A stretch of 64,000 nt of DNA from Streptomyces flavofungini (GTDB lineage Bacteria; Actinomycetota; Actinomycetes; Streptomycetales; Streptomycetaceae). The DNA lies in contig NZ_CP128846.1 in assembly GCF_030388665.1 (NCBI RefSeq), positions 4,476,501 through 4,540,500 of the forward strand, written 5' to 3'. A program made the position numbers and the translations under genes. The notes under the pieces were generated by a model, which was not told where the DNA came from, searched no databases, and was given only the letters and a program-made list of their open reading frames with translations. Positions 7,983 through 17,114 of the stretch are shown piece by piece (the first letter of the stretch is position 1; each line of letters starts with the position of its first letter).

Positions 7983-9581
7983 TCAGAGGCCGGGCTTCGG
8001 GGCCGTGGCAGCGGCCTCGTCGGAGGCGGGCGCGGCAGCACCCGCCGACTCCGTACCGGCCTCCGGGACCACCACCGCGTCCGTGGGGGTGCGGTCCTTC
8101 ATCAGGAGGAGGGAGAGGGCCGCGGCGACGAGGACACCGACGGCCCCGACCACGAAGCTCGCGGACATCGCCTCGGTGAAGGCGTCCCGGGCGGTGTGGA
8201 TGAGCGCGGTGTTGCCGGTGCGCGCGGCCTCCGCGAATGCCTCGACGATGGACTCGTCGGCCTTGCCGGGCGTACCGGCGGGCATCTCGTTGCCGTACGT
8301 GTGGGACAGGATCGAGCCGAGGACGGCGACGCCGAGCGCCGCACCCGCCTGCTGGACGGTGTCGTTGAGGGCGGAGCCGACACCGGCGTGCTCGACGGGG
8401 ACGGCGCCCATGAGGGCGGCCTGCGCGGCCGGCATCGCGAGCCCGCCGCCCATGCCCATCAGGACCATGGCGACGGTGACCATGCCGAAGCCGTCACCGG
8501 GCCGCAGCGTGGTGAGGGTGAAGAAGCCGGCGGCGGTGATCGTCAGGCCGAGGGCCACCATCACGCGGTTGCCGACCTTCTGGCCGAGCGTGGCACCGAG
8601 GGTGTTGAAGATCAGGGAGGCGACGGCGAGCGGCGCGAAGGCCCAGCCGGTATCGGTCGGCGAGTACTCGAGGACGAACTGGAGGTACTGGCTGAGGACC
8701 AGCATCAGGCCGCCGTTGGCGAAGGTCAGGAGCACGATGGAGAAGCTGGCGCCGGTGAAGACGCGGTTGCGGAACAGGGACAGCGGCACCATCGGCTCGG
8801 CCACGCGGGTCTCCCAGAAGCCGAAGCCGACCAGGGACAGCACGGTCACGATCGCGGCGACGTACACCTTCGGGTCGCCGAGACCGACCTTCGGCCACTC
8901 CGTGATCGTCCAGACGAGGGCCACCATGCCGACGACCGAGAGGATCATGCCGACCGGGTCGGCCTTGCGCCAGGGGCCCTTGGACTCGGGCATCAGGACG
9001 AGCGCGGCGACGATGGCGAGCACGGCGATCGGGACGTTGATCAGGAAGACCGCGCCCCACCAGAAGTGACCGATCAGGGCGCCGCCGAGGACCGGGCCGC
9101 CGACGAGGCCGACCATCGCCACGGCGCTCCAGGCGGCGATGGCCTTGGGCCGCTCGTCCTCGTCGAAGACGGTGATGAGGATCGACAGGGTGCTCGGCAT
9201 GATCAGCGCACCGCCGACGCCCATCAGGACGCGCCCGGCGATCAGTTGCTCGGGCGACTCGGCGACCGTGGCGAGCAGTGAGGCCGCGCCGAAGAGCACC
9301 AAGCCGATGATCATCACCTTGCGGCGGCCGAACCGGTCCGAGAGCGAACCCGACGTCAGCAGCAGGCCCGCGAACACCAGCATGTACGAGTCGAGGATCC
9401 ACTGGAGGTCCGAGGCGCTCGCGTCCAGGTCCTCCGCGATCGGCGGGACCGACACGGTCAGGACCATGTTGTCGACCACCAGGACCAGCGTGCTCAGGCA
9501 GAGCACGACCAGGATCAGCCAGCGCTTCGGATCCCGCGCCACCGCCGTCACGGCGGCTGCCTTCGTTTCCGACCCGTCCAT
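7983..9581 (-). CDS. DHA2-family (14-TM) MFS drug efflux transporter
   Basis: A 532-aa H+-coupled multidrug exporter of the SmvA/QacA-like DHA2 family. The first helix contains LCLSTLVLVVDNMVLTVSVP, followed by the MFS loop signature GSLSDRFGRRKVM between TM2 and TM3, then motif C-like GLVGGPVLGGALIG. About 14 hydrophobic segments can be counted, and an Ala-rich cytosolic tail ends the protein. ATG 9581 lies 30-odd bases from a heptanucleotide repeat in its leader. It is divergent from a TetR gene that very likely represses it. Confidence 0.92.
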   Translation of the reverse strand: MDGSETKAAAVTAVARDPKRWLILVVLCLSTLVLVVDNMVLTVSVPPIAEDLDASASDLQWILDSYMLVFAGLLLTSGSLSDRFGRRKVMIIGLVLFGAASLLATVAESPEQLIAGRVLMGVGGALIMPSTLSILITVFDEDERPKAIAAWSAVAMVGLVGGPVLGGALIGHFWWGAVFLINVPIAVLAIVAALVLMPESKGPWRKADPVGMILSVVGMVALVWTITEWPKVGLGDPKVYVAAIVTVLSLVGFGFWETRVAEPMVPLSLFRNRVFTGASFSIVLLTFANGGLMLVLSQYLQFVLEYSPTDTGWAFAPLAVASLIFNTLGATLGQKVGNRVMVALGLTITAAGFFTLTTLRPGDGFGMVTVAMVLMGMGGGLAMPAAQAALMGAVPVEHAGVGSALNDTVQQAGAALGVAVLGSILSHTYGNEMPAGTPGKADESIVEAFAEAARTGNTALIHTARDAFTEAMSASFVVGAVGVLVAAALSLLLMKDRTPTDAVVVPEAGTESAGAAAPASDEAAATAPKPGL

Positions 9582-9611
9582 CTCCGGACCTCCCCAACGA
9601 GTGATTCGCGT

Positions 9612-9646
9612 GTGGTGCGTGGTGCGTGGTGCGTGGTGCGTGGTGC
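9612..9646. repeat. Five tandem GTGGTGC heptamers in the efflux-pump leader
   Basis: Five exact copies of the 7-base unit GTGGTGC run from 9612 to 9646. They lie 31 bases upstream of the pump's ATG, between it and the probable promoter. Slippage here would change leader length or promoter spacing without touching a reading frame. Confidence 0.85.
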
Positions 9647-9650
9647 TCCG

Positions 9651-9708
9651 CGAACGTTTCCGTACGGCGTTCGCTGACTCCGCACACTGTACGTAGACCG
9701 CACACTGT
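9651..9708. promoter_or_regulatory. Probable operator/promoter region between pump and TetR
   Basis: CGAACG (9651-9656) and CGTTCG (9668-9673) form an inverted repeat. The 11-mer CCGCACACTGT occurs twice, at 9680-9690 and 9698-9708, 18 bases apart. A TetR repressor encoded next door would be expected to bind here and control both directions. Which element is the true operator cannot be decided by eye. Confidence 0.5.
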
Positions 9709-9791
9709 TCGCAACATCCGAACGGCGTGCGCCCGCTGCGCTAGGGTGGAGGGGACGAGACGCACTCGCCGAGCAGAGAAGGGGTGGCCGC

Positions 9792-10547
9792 ATGCCACGC
9801 GCCGCGCAGCCGACCAAGCCGTCGTCCGACCCGTCGACCGGTTCCGTGTGGACCCGTCCACAGCGCTCACGCCGCGAACAGCCCGCGCTCAGCCGCGACC
9901 AGATCGTCGCCGAGGCCATCGCCCTGCTCGACGAGGACGGCATCGACGCGCTGAGCATGCGCAAGCTCGGCACCCGCCTGAACGCCGGTGCCACCTCGCT
10001 CTACACGCACGTGTCCAACAAGGACGAGCTGATCGAGCTGGTCGTGGACCGGGTCTACGGCGAGATCGAGGTGCCGAAGGCCGCCTCGCGCGCCGAGTGG
10101 CGCGCCGCCGCCCTGGAGTGCGGCAACAACGTGCGCTCCGCGATCCTCGGGCACCCCTGGATCGCCTCCGTGCTCGGCGAGATGGGCATGTCGTACCTGG
10201 GGCCGAACATGATGCGGCTCACCGAGGACATGCTGGAACTCTTCGAGTCCGGCGGCTTCGACCTGGACCAGGGCGAGCTGGCGCTGAAGACCATCTGGTC
10301 GTACGTCCTCGGCACCGCCGCCACCGAGGCCGCCTGGATGACGGCGCTCGCCCGCAGCGGCCAGGGCCAGGACGAGTGGCTCGCGAGCATGGCGTCGGTC
10401 GCCGAGCAGGCCATGGCGCCCTACCCGCGCATGCGCCGGCTGCACGCCGAGCAGGGCACGAGCGGCGTGGTCGAGACCCGGCGCAGCAACTTCGACCGGG
10501 GGCTCGACTGCATCCTGGACGGCTTGGAGGCCCAGCGCAGGCAGTAG
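9792..10547 (+). CDS. TetR-family regulator with TetR-type C-terminal domain
   Basis: A 251-aa regulator. After a ~30-residue Pro/Ser/Arg-rich leader, the helix-turn-helix is LSRDQIVAEAIALLDEDG followed by LSMRKLGTRLNAGATSLYTH and NKDELIELVVD. This ALSMRxLgxxLGvxxxSLYxHV pattern is that of classical TetR proteins controlling efflux pumps. The remainder matches a TetR_C-like helical ligand pocket. ATG 9792 follows AAGGGG. Divergent from the DHA2 transporter gene, so it is the likely local repressor of that pump and of itself. Confidence 0.9.
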   Translation: MPRAAQPTKPSSDPSTGSVWTRPQRSRREQPALSRDQIVAEAIALLDEDGIDALSMRKLGTRLNAGATSLYTHVSNKDELIELVVDRVYGEIEVPKAASRAEWRAAALECGNNVRSAILGHPWIASVLGEMGMSYLGPNMMRLTEDMLELFESGGFDLDQGELALKTIWSYVLGTAATEAAWMTALARSGQGQDEWLASMASVAEQAMAPYPRMRRLHAEQGTSGVVETRRSNFDRGLDCILDGLEAQRRQ

Positions 10548-10611
10548 GCCCGGCGCCCCGAATGGCCCGTCCCGCCTGGCCCTCCGCCCGGGTGCGCCAG
10601 AGGCTCGGACC

Positions 10612-11124
10612 ATGGACTCCGCACAGCGCGACACCTCCGCCCCGGCCTCCGGCAGCACCCTGTTCGCCGGTGTCCTGATGCTCGTCAACGGCGTGCTCAG
10701 CGTCCTCGCGGGCATCACGGGCATCGCCAAGGACGACGTGTACGCCCGCATCGGCGACTACGTCTACAAGTTCAACCTCACCGCCTGGGGCTGGATCCAC
10801 CTGGTGCTCGGCCTGGTCGTCGTCGTCACCGGCTGGGGCGTCCTCAAGGGCATGGAATGGGCCCGGGGCGTGGGCGTGGGGCTCGCGGCGGTGAGCATCG
10901 TCGCGCAGTTCCTGTGGCTGCCGTACACACCCCTGTGGGCGCTCGTCTCGATCGCGCTCGGCATGTTCGTGATCTGGGCGCTGTGCGCGGACGGGCCCGG
11001 GGCGAGCGTGTCCGGGGCGGGCGCGTCCGGGGCGGGCGCGTCCGGCAAGGGCGGCTCCGGCGTGGGCGGCTCCGGCGTGGGCGGCCCCGGCACGGGCGGT
11101 TCCGGCACGGCCCCCGGCCTGTGA
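10612..11124 (+). CDS. DUF7144-type membrane protein
   Basis: A 170-aa protein with four hydrophobic segments: LFAGVLMLVNGVLSVLAGI, LTAWGWIHLVLGLVVVVTGW, a short GVGVGLAAVSIVAQFLWLP, and ALVSIALGMFVIWAL. The 'GWIHLVLG' helix and overall layout match the small DUF7144 integral membrane family common in actinomycetes. A Gly/Ser/Ala repeat tail (GAGASGAGASGKGGSGVGGS) follows from residue ~130 and is unusual for the family. Its TGA overlaps the GTG of the following merB-like gene, indicating coupling. Confidence 0.75.
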   Translation: MDSAQRDTSAPASGSTLFAGVLMLVNGVLSVLAGITGIAKDDVYARIGDYVYKFNLTAWGWIHLVLGLVVVVTGWGVLKGMEWARGVGVGLAAVSIVAQFLWLPYTPLWALVSIALGMFVIWALCADGPGASVSGAGASGAGASGKGGSGVGGSGVGGPGTGGSGTAPGL

Positions 11125-11741
11125 ACCCGCCCGCCGCCGCCCTCGGCGACCAGATCGTCGCCAAGTGGACCTCGCCGCAGGGCGCGCGGCTCATCGCGGC
11201 GGGCGCGAAGATCGTCGACGGTCTGCTCGAACTCGGCCCGCTCACCCGCGAGCGGGCCGGGCGCATGCTCGGCTGGCCGGCGCAGGAGGTCCTGGCCCGC
11301 TTCGAGGCCATGGGCTTCCGCCTGGAGACCGATCCCGACGGCAACATCATCGGCGCGGGCGTCTCCCTGAACGCCGCCCGCCCGCACACCATGGAGCTGC
11401 GCGGCCGCACCGTACGCGGCTGGTGCGCCCTGGACGCGCTGATGTTCCCCGTCGTCCTCGACGAGCCCGTCTCCCGCATCACCTCGCGCTGCGCCACCAC
11501 CGGCGAGCCCGTCCACGCCACCGTCACCCCCTCCGGCGTCCGCGACGTCCACCCCGCCACGGCCGCCGTCACCCTGGCCCCCGCCACCGGCACCGACATC
11601 CGCGAGGCCTTCTGCGACCGCGTCAACTTCTACGCCAGCGAGGCCCTGGCGACGGACGCCACCCTCCAGGACACGGACCTGGCGGTGTGCTCGACGACGG
11701 AGGCGTGGACGGTGGCGAAACGCCTGGCGGACCTGTTCTGA
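11121..11741 (+). CDS. merB: Organomercurial (alkylmercury) lyase, MerB family
   Basis: A 206-aa enzyme predicted to split C-Hg bonds protonolytically. The MerB catalytic triad is intact: Cys102 and Asp105 in GWCALDALMFP, and Cys165 in FCDRVNFYAS; the following RITSRCATTGEPV stretch also matches the family. The N-terminal winged-helix-like part (LLELGPLTRERAGRMLGWP) is present. It starts at GTG 11121 inside the previous stop codon. No merA, merR or merT neighbour is visible, so either the Hg2+ product is handled elsewhere or the protein has another role. Confidence 0.85.
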   Translation: MNPPAAALGDQIVAKWTSPQGARLIAAGAKIVDGLLELGPLTRERAGRMLGWPAQEVLARFEAMGFRLETDPDGNIIGAGVSLNAARPHTMELRGRTVRGWCALDALMFPVVLDEPVSRITSRCATTGEPVHATVTPSGVRDVHPATAAVTLAPATGTDIREAFCDRVNFYASEALATDATLQDTDLAVCSTTEAWTVAKRLADLF

Positions 11742-11808
11742 GCGAAAGCCGCCGTCCGAAGGACGCGGGTGGGCGGGTGGGCGAACGACCAGCCGCGCAG
11801 CGGGCGGT

Positions 11809-12717
11809 CTAGAAGGACGCCGGGCCCCCGTTCGCGGCCAGCGCGTCCCGTACCGTCCGGATGAACGCGTCCCCGCGAGAACCCGTGCTGCCGGTCCGCC
11901 ACACCAGCGCCACGTCCGCCGACGGCAGATCGCGCACGGGCACGAACACCACGTCGGGACGCGAGTAGTACGTCTCCACGGAGGCGATGACCGGAGAGAC
12001 CCCCTGTCCCGTGGCGACGAGGGTCATCAGCTCCTGGAACGTCGCCACCGCCTGCCCGCGCTTGATCTCACGGCCGCTCGGCGTGCGCGGCGGCACGTGG
12101 AAGTCCCACCAGTACGCGGGCGCGCCGCCCGCCACCCGGAAGAACGTCTCGCCCGCCAACTCCTCGAAGGACAGGGAGGTCCGGCCGGCGAAGCGGTGGC
12201 CGGAGGGCACGGCGAGGGCGCGGTCCTCGGTGATGACGACGGGGCCCACCGTCAGGTCGGGCTCCACCACCGGCAGGCACGTGAACAGCATGTCGACGTC
12301 GCCCGCGCGCAGCGCGCCCAGCGGGTCCTGGAACTGCGTCTCGCGCATCCGCACCTCGCACCCGGGGCACCGCTCCCGGAACAGCTTCAGGATCGGCTGC
12401 GTGAGCGACCCGGCACCGGAGCCGAGGAAGCCGACGACCAACTCCCCGTCGATGCCCCGCGCCTGGTCCTTGGCGCGGGCCACCGCCTCCTCCATCCGGT
12501 GGTGCAGCGGCGCGAGGTCGTCGTACAACTGCCGCCCGAGCGGGGACAGCCGCACCACGCGGCTGGTGCGTTCGAAGAGCGGGGCGCCGATCTTGCGCTC
12601 CAGCTTCTTCACGGTCTGACTGACCCGCGCCTGCGAGAGCAGCAGGCGCTCGGCGGTACGGCCGAAGTGCAGCTCCTCGGCGAGGGTCAGAAAGGTCTGC
12701 AGTTCCTGTCGTTCCAC
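11809..12717 (-). CDS. LysR-family transcriptional regulator
   Basis: A 302-aa LTTR. The winged helix-turn-helix covers residues 1-60 (VERQELQTFLTLAEELHFGR, then LLLSQARVSQTVKKLERKIG). The substrate-binding domain from ~90 has ELVVGFLGSGAGSL and LTVGPVVITEDRALAVPSGH. GTG 12717 was chosen over the longer frame because AAGGGGGAG stands six bases upstream. Divergent from the GDSL hydrolase gene 255 bases away, which may be its target. Confidence 0.88.
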   Translation of the reverse strand: MERQELQTFLTLAEELHFGRTAERLLLSQARVSQTVKKLERKIGAPLFERTSRVVRLSPLGRQLYDDLAPLHHRMEEAVARAKDQARGIDGELVVGFLGSGAGSLTQPILKLFRERCPGCEVRMRETQFQDPLGALRAGDVDMLFTCLPVVEPDLTVGPVVITEDRALAVPSGHRFAGRTSLSFEELAGETFFRVAGGAPAYWWDFHVPPRTPSGREIKRGQAVATFQELMTLVATGQGVSPVIASVETYYSRPDVVFVPVRDLPSADVALVWRTGSTGSRGDAFIRTVRDALAANGGPASF

Positions 12718-12972
12718 GGCGCGCTCCCCCTTGCGTAGGCCCTGAGGACCTCTTGCACGGGCCCCGAGGACGGCAACACCAGCGGGCCCCCGCAACCTTC
12801 CCGAACTGCCTGACCTGCATCGATAAGCCTCCGCGTCGAGATCGTTTCACGGATCGGCGTTGATGGTCCCGTGCGGTCGGCGGATCTTTGAGGAGTCGGA
12901 GCGGCAAGCACGCCGCACCGGCTCCGAACCGGGAAGGCCCGGTTCCTCCGTGCCGATCTCCAGGAGCTCACG

Positions 12973-14286
12973 ATGTTCTCGCGTACCCGCACCCTCGCCG
13001 TCGCCGTCGCCCTCGCCGTCACCGCCGGTACCGCCGGTACCGCCGTCACCGTCGCCCAAGCCTCCGACGGCGGCGCGGGACAAGGCCGCCACGCAGCCGG
13101 GAAGGGGGCCTCCTGGTCCGCCGCCTGGGCCGCGTCGCCGCAGCGGCCGAGCGCCGGGTTCAAGGCCAACTGGTCCGAGGCGGGCTTCGACGACCAGACC
13201 GTGCGGCAGGTCGTCCGCGTGACCGAGGGCGGCGACAGAGCCCGCGTGCGCCTCTCCAACGCCTACGGCGCCTCCCCGCTGCGGATCGCGAGCGCCACCG
13301 TCGCCCGCACCGAGGGCGGCAAGGGCGCGAGCGTCGAGCGCGGCTCGGTGCGCACGCTCACCTTCGGCGGGAAGAAGTCGGTGACCGTGCCCGCGGGCGG
13401 CCAGCTGTCCAGCGACGCCGCCGGACTCGACCTGGACCGCTTCGAGTCCGTCACCGTCACCCTGCACCTGGCCGGCACCACCGGGCCCGCCACCTTCCAC
13501 TCGCAGGCCTTCGCGACCAGCTACCGCGCCGATGGCGACCACACCCGCGACACCGGCGCCGGAGCCTTCAAGGAGTCGACCGAGTCCTGGTACTACCTGT
13601 CCGGCGTGGACGTCGCCGACAGCGGGAAGGCGGGCGGGCGGGCCGCCGCGCGGGACGGCGTCGTCCTCTTCGGCGACTCGATCACCGACGGCTTCGCCTC
13701 CTCCACCGACCTCAACCGCCGCTGGTCCGACGCGCTCGCCGAGCGCCTCGCCAAGTCCGGCAAGCCGCGGCCCGTCGTCAACTCCGGCATCGGCGGCAAC
13801 ATGGTCCTCAACGACTCTGCCTGGTACGGCGCCAAGGGCACCGGGCGCATCGCCAGGGACGCCCTCGACCTTCCCGGCGTCGGCACCGTCGTGATCCTCG
13901 AAGGCGTCAACGACATCGGCTTCAGCGAGACCGACAAGCCCACCTACAAGCCCGCGCCGATCGTCAGCGCCGACGAACTCATCGCCGGGCACCGCAAGTT
14001 GATCCGCGCCGCCCACGCCAAGGGCCTGAAGGCCGTCGGCGCGACACTGCTCCCGCTCGGCGGCTCCGACCACTACGGCGAGCGCGCCGCCGCGGTCAGC
14101 GACAAGTTCAACGAGTGGGTCCGCACGTCCGGCGAGTACGACGGCTACGTCGACTTCGACAAGGCCCTCGCCGACCCGAAGGACCCGGAGCGCATCCGGC
14201 CCGCGTACGACAGCGGCGACCACCTGCACCCGAACGACGCCGGGTACGCGGCCATGGCGCGGGCCGTCGACCTCGGCTCGCTCTGA
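12973..14286 (+). CDS. Secreted SGNH/GDSL-family hydrolase
   Basis: A 437-aa secreted esterase-like enzyme. A Sec signal peptide (residues 1-31, ending in VAQA) is followed by a ~190-residue beta-rich domain, then an SGNH hydrolase domain. Block I is VVLFGDSITDGF (catalytic Ser near 236), the Gly block is NSGIGGN, the Asn block is LEGVNDIG, and block V is LHPNDAGY with catalytic Asp and His near 418. This two-domain layout is that of Streptomyces lysophospholipase- or rhamnogalacturonan-esterase-like GDSL proteins. The substrate is not determinable. A strong hairpin follows at 14299. Confidence 0.9.
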   Translation: MFSRTRTLAVAVALAVTAGTAGTAVTVAQASDGGAGQGRHAAGKGASWSAAWAASPQRPSAGFKANWSEAGFDDQTVRQVVRVTEGGDRARVRLSNAYGASPLRIASATVARTEGGKGASVERGSVRTLTFGGKKSVTVPAGGQLSSDAAGLDLDRFESVTVTLHLAGTTGPATFHSQAFATSYRADGDHTRDTGAGAFKESTESWYYLSGVDVADSGKAGGRAAARDGVVLFGDSITDGFASSTDLNRRWSDALAERLAKSGKPRPVVNSGIGGNMVLNDSAWYGAKGTGRIARDALDLPGVGTVVILEGVNDIGFSETDKPTYKPAPIVSADELIAGHRKLIRAAHAKGLKAVGATLLPLGGSDHYGERAAAVSDKFNEWVRTSGEYDGYVDFDKALADPKDPERIRPAYDSGDHLHPNDAGYAAMARAVDLGSL

Positions 14287-14298
14287 GCACCGCGGCGC

Positions 14299-14332
14299 GA
14301 GCGGCCGGGCGGCTGGTCCGCCCCGGCCGCTC
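14299..14332 (+). terminator. Terminator hairpin after the GDSL hydrolase gene
   Basis: GAGCGGCCGGGCGG pairs with CCGCCCCGGCCGCTC with one bulged base and a five-base loop. It starts 13 bases after the GDSL hydrolase stop codon. Confidence 0.7.
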
Positions 14333-14356
14333 CGTCATGCCCGAAGGTGGGACGGC

Positions 14357-14450
14357 GCGGTCACTCCCGCAGGGCCGTACGGTCGATCCCGTGCAGAGGG
14401 CCGTACGGTCACTCCCGCGCAGAGGGCCGTACGGTCACTCCCGCGTGTAG
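14357..14450. repeat. Tandem 26-bp repeats overlapping a gene end
   Basis: Units start at 14371, 14397 and 14423 with period 26, each opening AGGGCCGTACGGTC; a partial copy precedes at 14357. The last unit contains the TGA stop (14435-14437) of the minus-strand membrane-protein gene, so the repeat continues from the stop codon into the 3' flank. The core CCGTACGG is itself palindromic. Confidence 0.8.
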
Positions 14451-14830
14451 AAGCGGTAGAACGTCACCGCGAAGACGCTCGCCGCCACCGCCCCCGCCAT
14501 CCCCACCGACCGCAGCACGCTCGCGTCGGTGAGGCTGTACAGGAAGCCGAAGGACACGCCCGCGAAGGCCGCCCAGGCCGTGGCGCGCAGCTCGCGCGGC
14601 AGGGCGGGGGCGACGCCGCGCACGGCCACGTACAGCGCGCCGAAGGCGATGCCCGCGACCACGCCGAACAGGACGTTCCCGCCGGTGATGGGTCCGCCGC
14701 CGCGGTGGTTCGCGGCGGCCCAGAGGCCGTAGACGACGGCGAGGAGGGCGGGGCCCGCCCAGAAGCCGGAGAGCGCGCGGATGCCGGGCAGGGTGTGGGT
14801 GCCGGGCGCGCCGTGTGCGGTGTGAGCCAT
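14435..14830 (-). CDS. Small four-helix membrane protein
   Basis: A 131-aa protein with four hydrophobic stretches: FWAGPALLAVVYGLWAAA, GNVLFGVVAGIAFGALYVAV, AAFAGVSFGFLYSL and GMAGAVAASVFAVTFYRFY. No soluble domain or recognised motif. ATG 14830 lies in front of a duplicated 21-base leader sequence. Function unknown; small Streptomyces membrane proteins of this size are common. Confidence 0.7.
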   Translation of the reverse strand: MAHTAHGAPGTHTLPGIRALSGFWAGPALLAVVYGLWAAANHRGGGPITGGNVLFGVVAGIAFGALYVAVRGVAPALPRELRATAWAAFAGVSFGFLYSLTDASVLRSVGMAGAVAASVFAVTFYRFYTRE

Positions 14831-14842
14831 GACGGCTCCTCT

Positions 14843-14884
14843 CTGCTCACGCCTTGCGGTGTCCTGCTCACGCCTTGCGGCGTC
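14843..14884. repeat. Tandem duplication of a 21-base leader sequence
   Basis: CTGCTCACGCCTTGCGG plus four bases occurs at 14843 and again at 14864, differing at one base, just upstream of the minus-strand membrane-protein start. It may be a recent slippage duplication in the 5' untranslated region. Confidence 0.6.
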
Positions 14885-15057
14885 CCATCAAGGAAACACC
14901 CGTTCGGCCCCGCGCTCCACCGGAGCTCGTGCCACTCTGGGAATCGGCAACCCGTTCGGCGATGAGTTTTCGCCACGGGCCCGGTCTCCCCTCATGACGA
15001 GCCGCTGCCGAGCACCCGACGAGCGGCCGACGATCCGCAAGCGGAGGGCGCAGGGAC

Positions 15058-16116
15058 ATGAGCAGCAAGCAGCCGCACCGGGGCCCCGGGCCAGGTGGCC
15101 TGGCCATCGAGACCGCGGGCCTGGTGAAGACCTTCGGCGACAACCGCGCGGTCGACGGCGTCGACCTCGCCGTACCGGCCGGGACGGTCTACGGCCTCCT
15201 CGGGCCGAACGGCGCGGGCAAGACGACGACCGTGAGGATGCTGGCCACGCTCCTTCGCCCGGACGGCGGCGAGGCGCACGTATTCGGCCACGACGTGGTC
15301 CGCGAGGCCGACACCGTCCGCGGCCTCGTCAGCCTCACCGGGCAGTACGCCTCGGTCGACGAGGACCTCACCGGCACCGAGAACCTGGTGCTCCTGGCGC
15401 GCCTGACCGGCCACGGCAAGAAGGCCGCGTACAGCCGCGCGGAGCAGCTCCTCGACGCCTTCGGGCTCGGCGACGCCGCGTCCCGCCAGGTCAAGAACTA
15501 CTCGGGCGGCATGCGGCGGCGCATCGACATCGCCGCGTCCATCCTGAACACCCCCGATCTGCTCTTCCTCGACGAGCCGACGACGGGCCTGGACCCGCGC
15601 AGCCGCAACCAGGTCTGGGACATCGTCCGCGCGGTCGTAGGACACGGCACCACCGTGCTCCTGACCACGCAGTATCTGGACGAGGCCGACCAGCTCGCCG
15701 CCCGCGTCGCCGTCATCGACAAGGGCAAGGTCATCGCCGAGGGCACCAAGGGCGAGCTGAAGGCGTCCGTCGGCGCGGGCTCCGTGCACGTCCGGCTGCG
15801 CCACGCCGAGCAGCGCCCGCAGGCCGAGGAGGTCCTGCGCGTCGCGCTCGGCGCCCAGATCCAGCTCGAACCCGACCCGGTCGCGCTCACCGCCCGCGTC
15901 GGCGGCGGCTCGGCGAACGGCCGGGGCGCGGCCGAGCAGGCCTCCCGCGCCCTCGCCGAACTGGCCCGCACCGGCATCACCGTCGACAACTTCTCCCTGG
16001 GCCAGCCCAGCCTCGACGAGGTGTTCCTCGCCCTGACCGGCCACCCCGGCGCACCCGAGCCCACCAGCGGCCAGGACACGCCGCAGGACCTGAAGGAAGC
16101 CGAGGTCTCCCGATGA
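15058..16116 (+). CDS. ABC transporter ATP-binding protein, DrrA family
   Basis: A 352-aa ATPase. Walker [11 protein letters not shown] lies near 48-57, the Q loop is [15 protein letters not shown], the signature is [13 protein letters not shown], Walker B is [12 protein letters not shown], and the switch is [12 protein letters not shown]. The C-terminal ~100 residues, including [19 protein letters not shown], are the DrrA-type extension typical of daunorubicin-resistance-like exporters. The substrate is unknown. It pairs with the permease that starts inside its own stop codon. ATG 15058 is preceded by GGAGGG. Confidence 0.92.
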   Translation: MSSKQPHRGPGPGGLAIETAGLVKTFGDNRAVDGVDLAVPAGTVYGLLGPNGAGKTTTVRMLATLLRPDGGEAHVFGHDVVREADTVRGLVSLTGQYASVDEDLTGTENLVLLARLTGHGKKAAYSRAEQLLDAFGLGDAASRQVKNYSGGMRRRIDIAASILNTPDLLFLDEPTTGLDPRSRNQVWDIVRAVVGHGTTVLLTTQYLDEADQLAARVAVIDKGKVIAEGTKGELKASVGAGSVHVRLRHAEQRPQAEEVLRVALGAQIQLEPDPVALTARVGGGSANGRGAAEQASRALAELARTGITVDNFSLGQPSLDEVFLALTGHPGAPEPTSGQDTPQDLKEAEVSR

Positions 16117-16958
16117 GCACCGCGACCACCACCGAGGCCCAGGACCTCGCCCCCGTCCGCACGGAGTCCCTCGCCGAACTGCTCATCGCCAAGGAGCGCC
16201 CGCAGCGGCCCAGCGCCCTCGCCACGTCCCTGACCTTCGGCTGGCGGGCCGTACTCAAGATCAAACACGTGCCGGAGCAGCTGTTCGACGTCACGGCGTT
16301 CCCGATCATGATGGTGCTGATGTACACGTACCTCTTCGGCGGCGCCCTCGCCGGATCCCCGCGCGAGTACATCCAGTACCTGCTCCCCGGCATCCTGGTG
16401 ATGTCCGTCGTCATGATCACGATGTACACGGGCGTCTCGGTCAACACCGACATCGAGAAGGGCGTCTTCGACCGCTTCCGCTCGCTGCCGATCTGGCGGC
16501 CCTCGACGCTGGTCGGCTACCTCCTCGGCGACGCCCTGCGGTACGCGATGGCGTCCGCCGTGATGCTCACCGTCGGCATCATCATGGGCTTCCGCCCGGA
16601 CAGCGCGCTCGGCGTGCTCGGCGGCGTACTCCTGCTGCTCGTCTTCTCGTTCGCCTTCTCCTGGGTGTGGACGATGTTCGGGCTGCTCCTTCGCACCGAG
16701 AAGTCCGTGATGGGCGTCAGCATGATGGTGCTGTTCCCGCTGACGTTCCTCAGCGACATCTTCGTGAAGCCCGAGACCATGCCGGGCTGGCTCCAGGCCT
16801 TCGTCAACAACAACCCCGTCACGCACGTCGCCTCCTCCGTCCGCGGCCTGATGGCGGGTGACTGGCCGGGCGCCGACATCGCGTGGAGCCTCGGCTGGGC
16901 GGGGCTGCTGGTGGCCGTGTTCGGGCCGGTGACGATGCGGCTGTACAACCGCAAGTAG
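16113..16958 (+). CDS. ABC transporter permease, DrrB/ABC-2 type
   Basis: A 281-aa ABC-2 permease with six hydrophobic segments, beginning with [21 protein letters not shown] and [19 protein letters not shown]. The intracellular coupling region [13 protein letters not shown] and the late [20 protein letters not shown] are diagnostic of the DrrB group. ATGA overlap with the ATPase gene shows they are one transcription-translation unit. A strong hairpin closes the operon at 16967. Confidence 0.92.
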   Translation: MSTATTTEAQDLAPVRTESLAELLIAKERPQRPSALATSLTFGWRAVLKIKHVPEQLFDVTAFPIMMVLMYTYLFGGALAGSPREYIQYLLPGILVMSVVMITMYTGVSVNTDIEKGVFDRFRSLPIWRPSTLVGYLLGDALRYAMASAVMLTVGIIMGFRPDSALGVLGGVLLLLVFSFAFSWVWTMFGLLLRTEKSVMGVSMMVLFPLTFLSDIFVKPETMPGWLQAFVNNNPVTHVASSVRGLMAGDWPGADIAWSLGWAGLLVAVFGPVTMRLYNRK

Positions 16959-16966
16959 CCGTACGG

Positions 16967-16994
16967 GGCGGGGAGGCGGACCCGCCTCCCCGCC
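16967..16994 (+). terminator. Terminator hairpin after the ABC exporter operon
   Basis: GGCGGGGAGGCG (16967-16978) and CGCCTCCCCGCC (16983-16994) are perfect complements with a four-base loop, nine bases after the permease stop. Confidence 0.75.
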
Positions 16995-17070
16995 TCCCCG
17001 CCTCCTTCACCCCTCGGCGGCTCGCCGACGCCGTCCCACAAAGGCGGGCAATCCTGCCCCCATATGCAGT

Positions 17071-17101
17071 GACCCCGGTCGCACCGCACGCGGCCGGGGT
17101 C
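17071..17101 (+). terminator. Hairpin just upstream of a membrane-protein gene
   Basis: GACCCCGG (17071-17078) pairs with CCGGGGTC (17094-17101). It could be a second terminator for the ABC operon or a leader hairpin, since it ends only 13 bases before the next GTG start. Confidence 0.45.
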
Positions 17102-17114
17102 TTGCCTTGAGGAC

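Noticed and set aside
15058..16958. Start of an antibiotic biosynthetic cluster, because of a DrrAB-like exporter
   Set aside because: No polyketide, peptide or terpene synthase or tailoring genes are nearby; neighbours are general membrane and regulatory genes.
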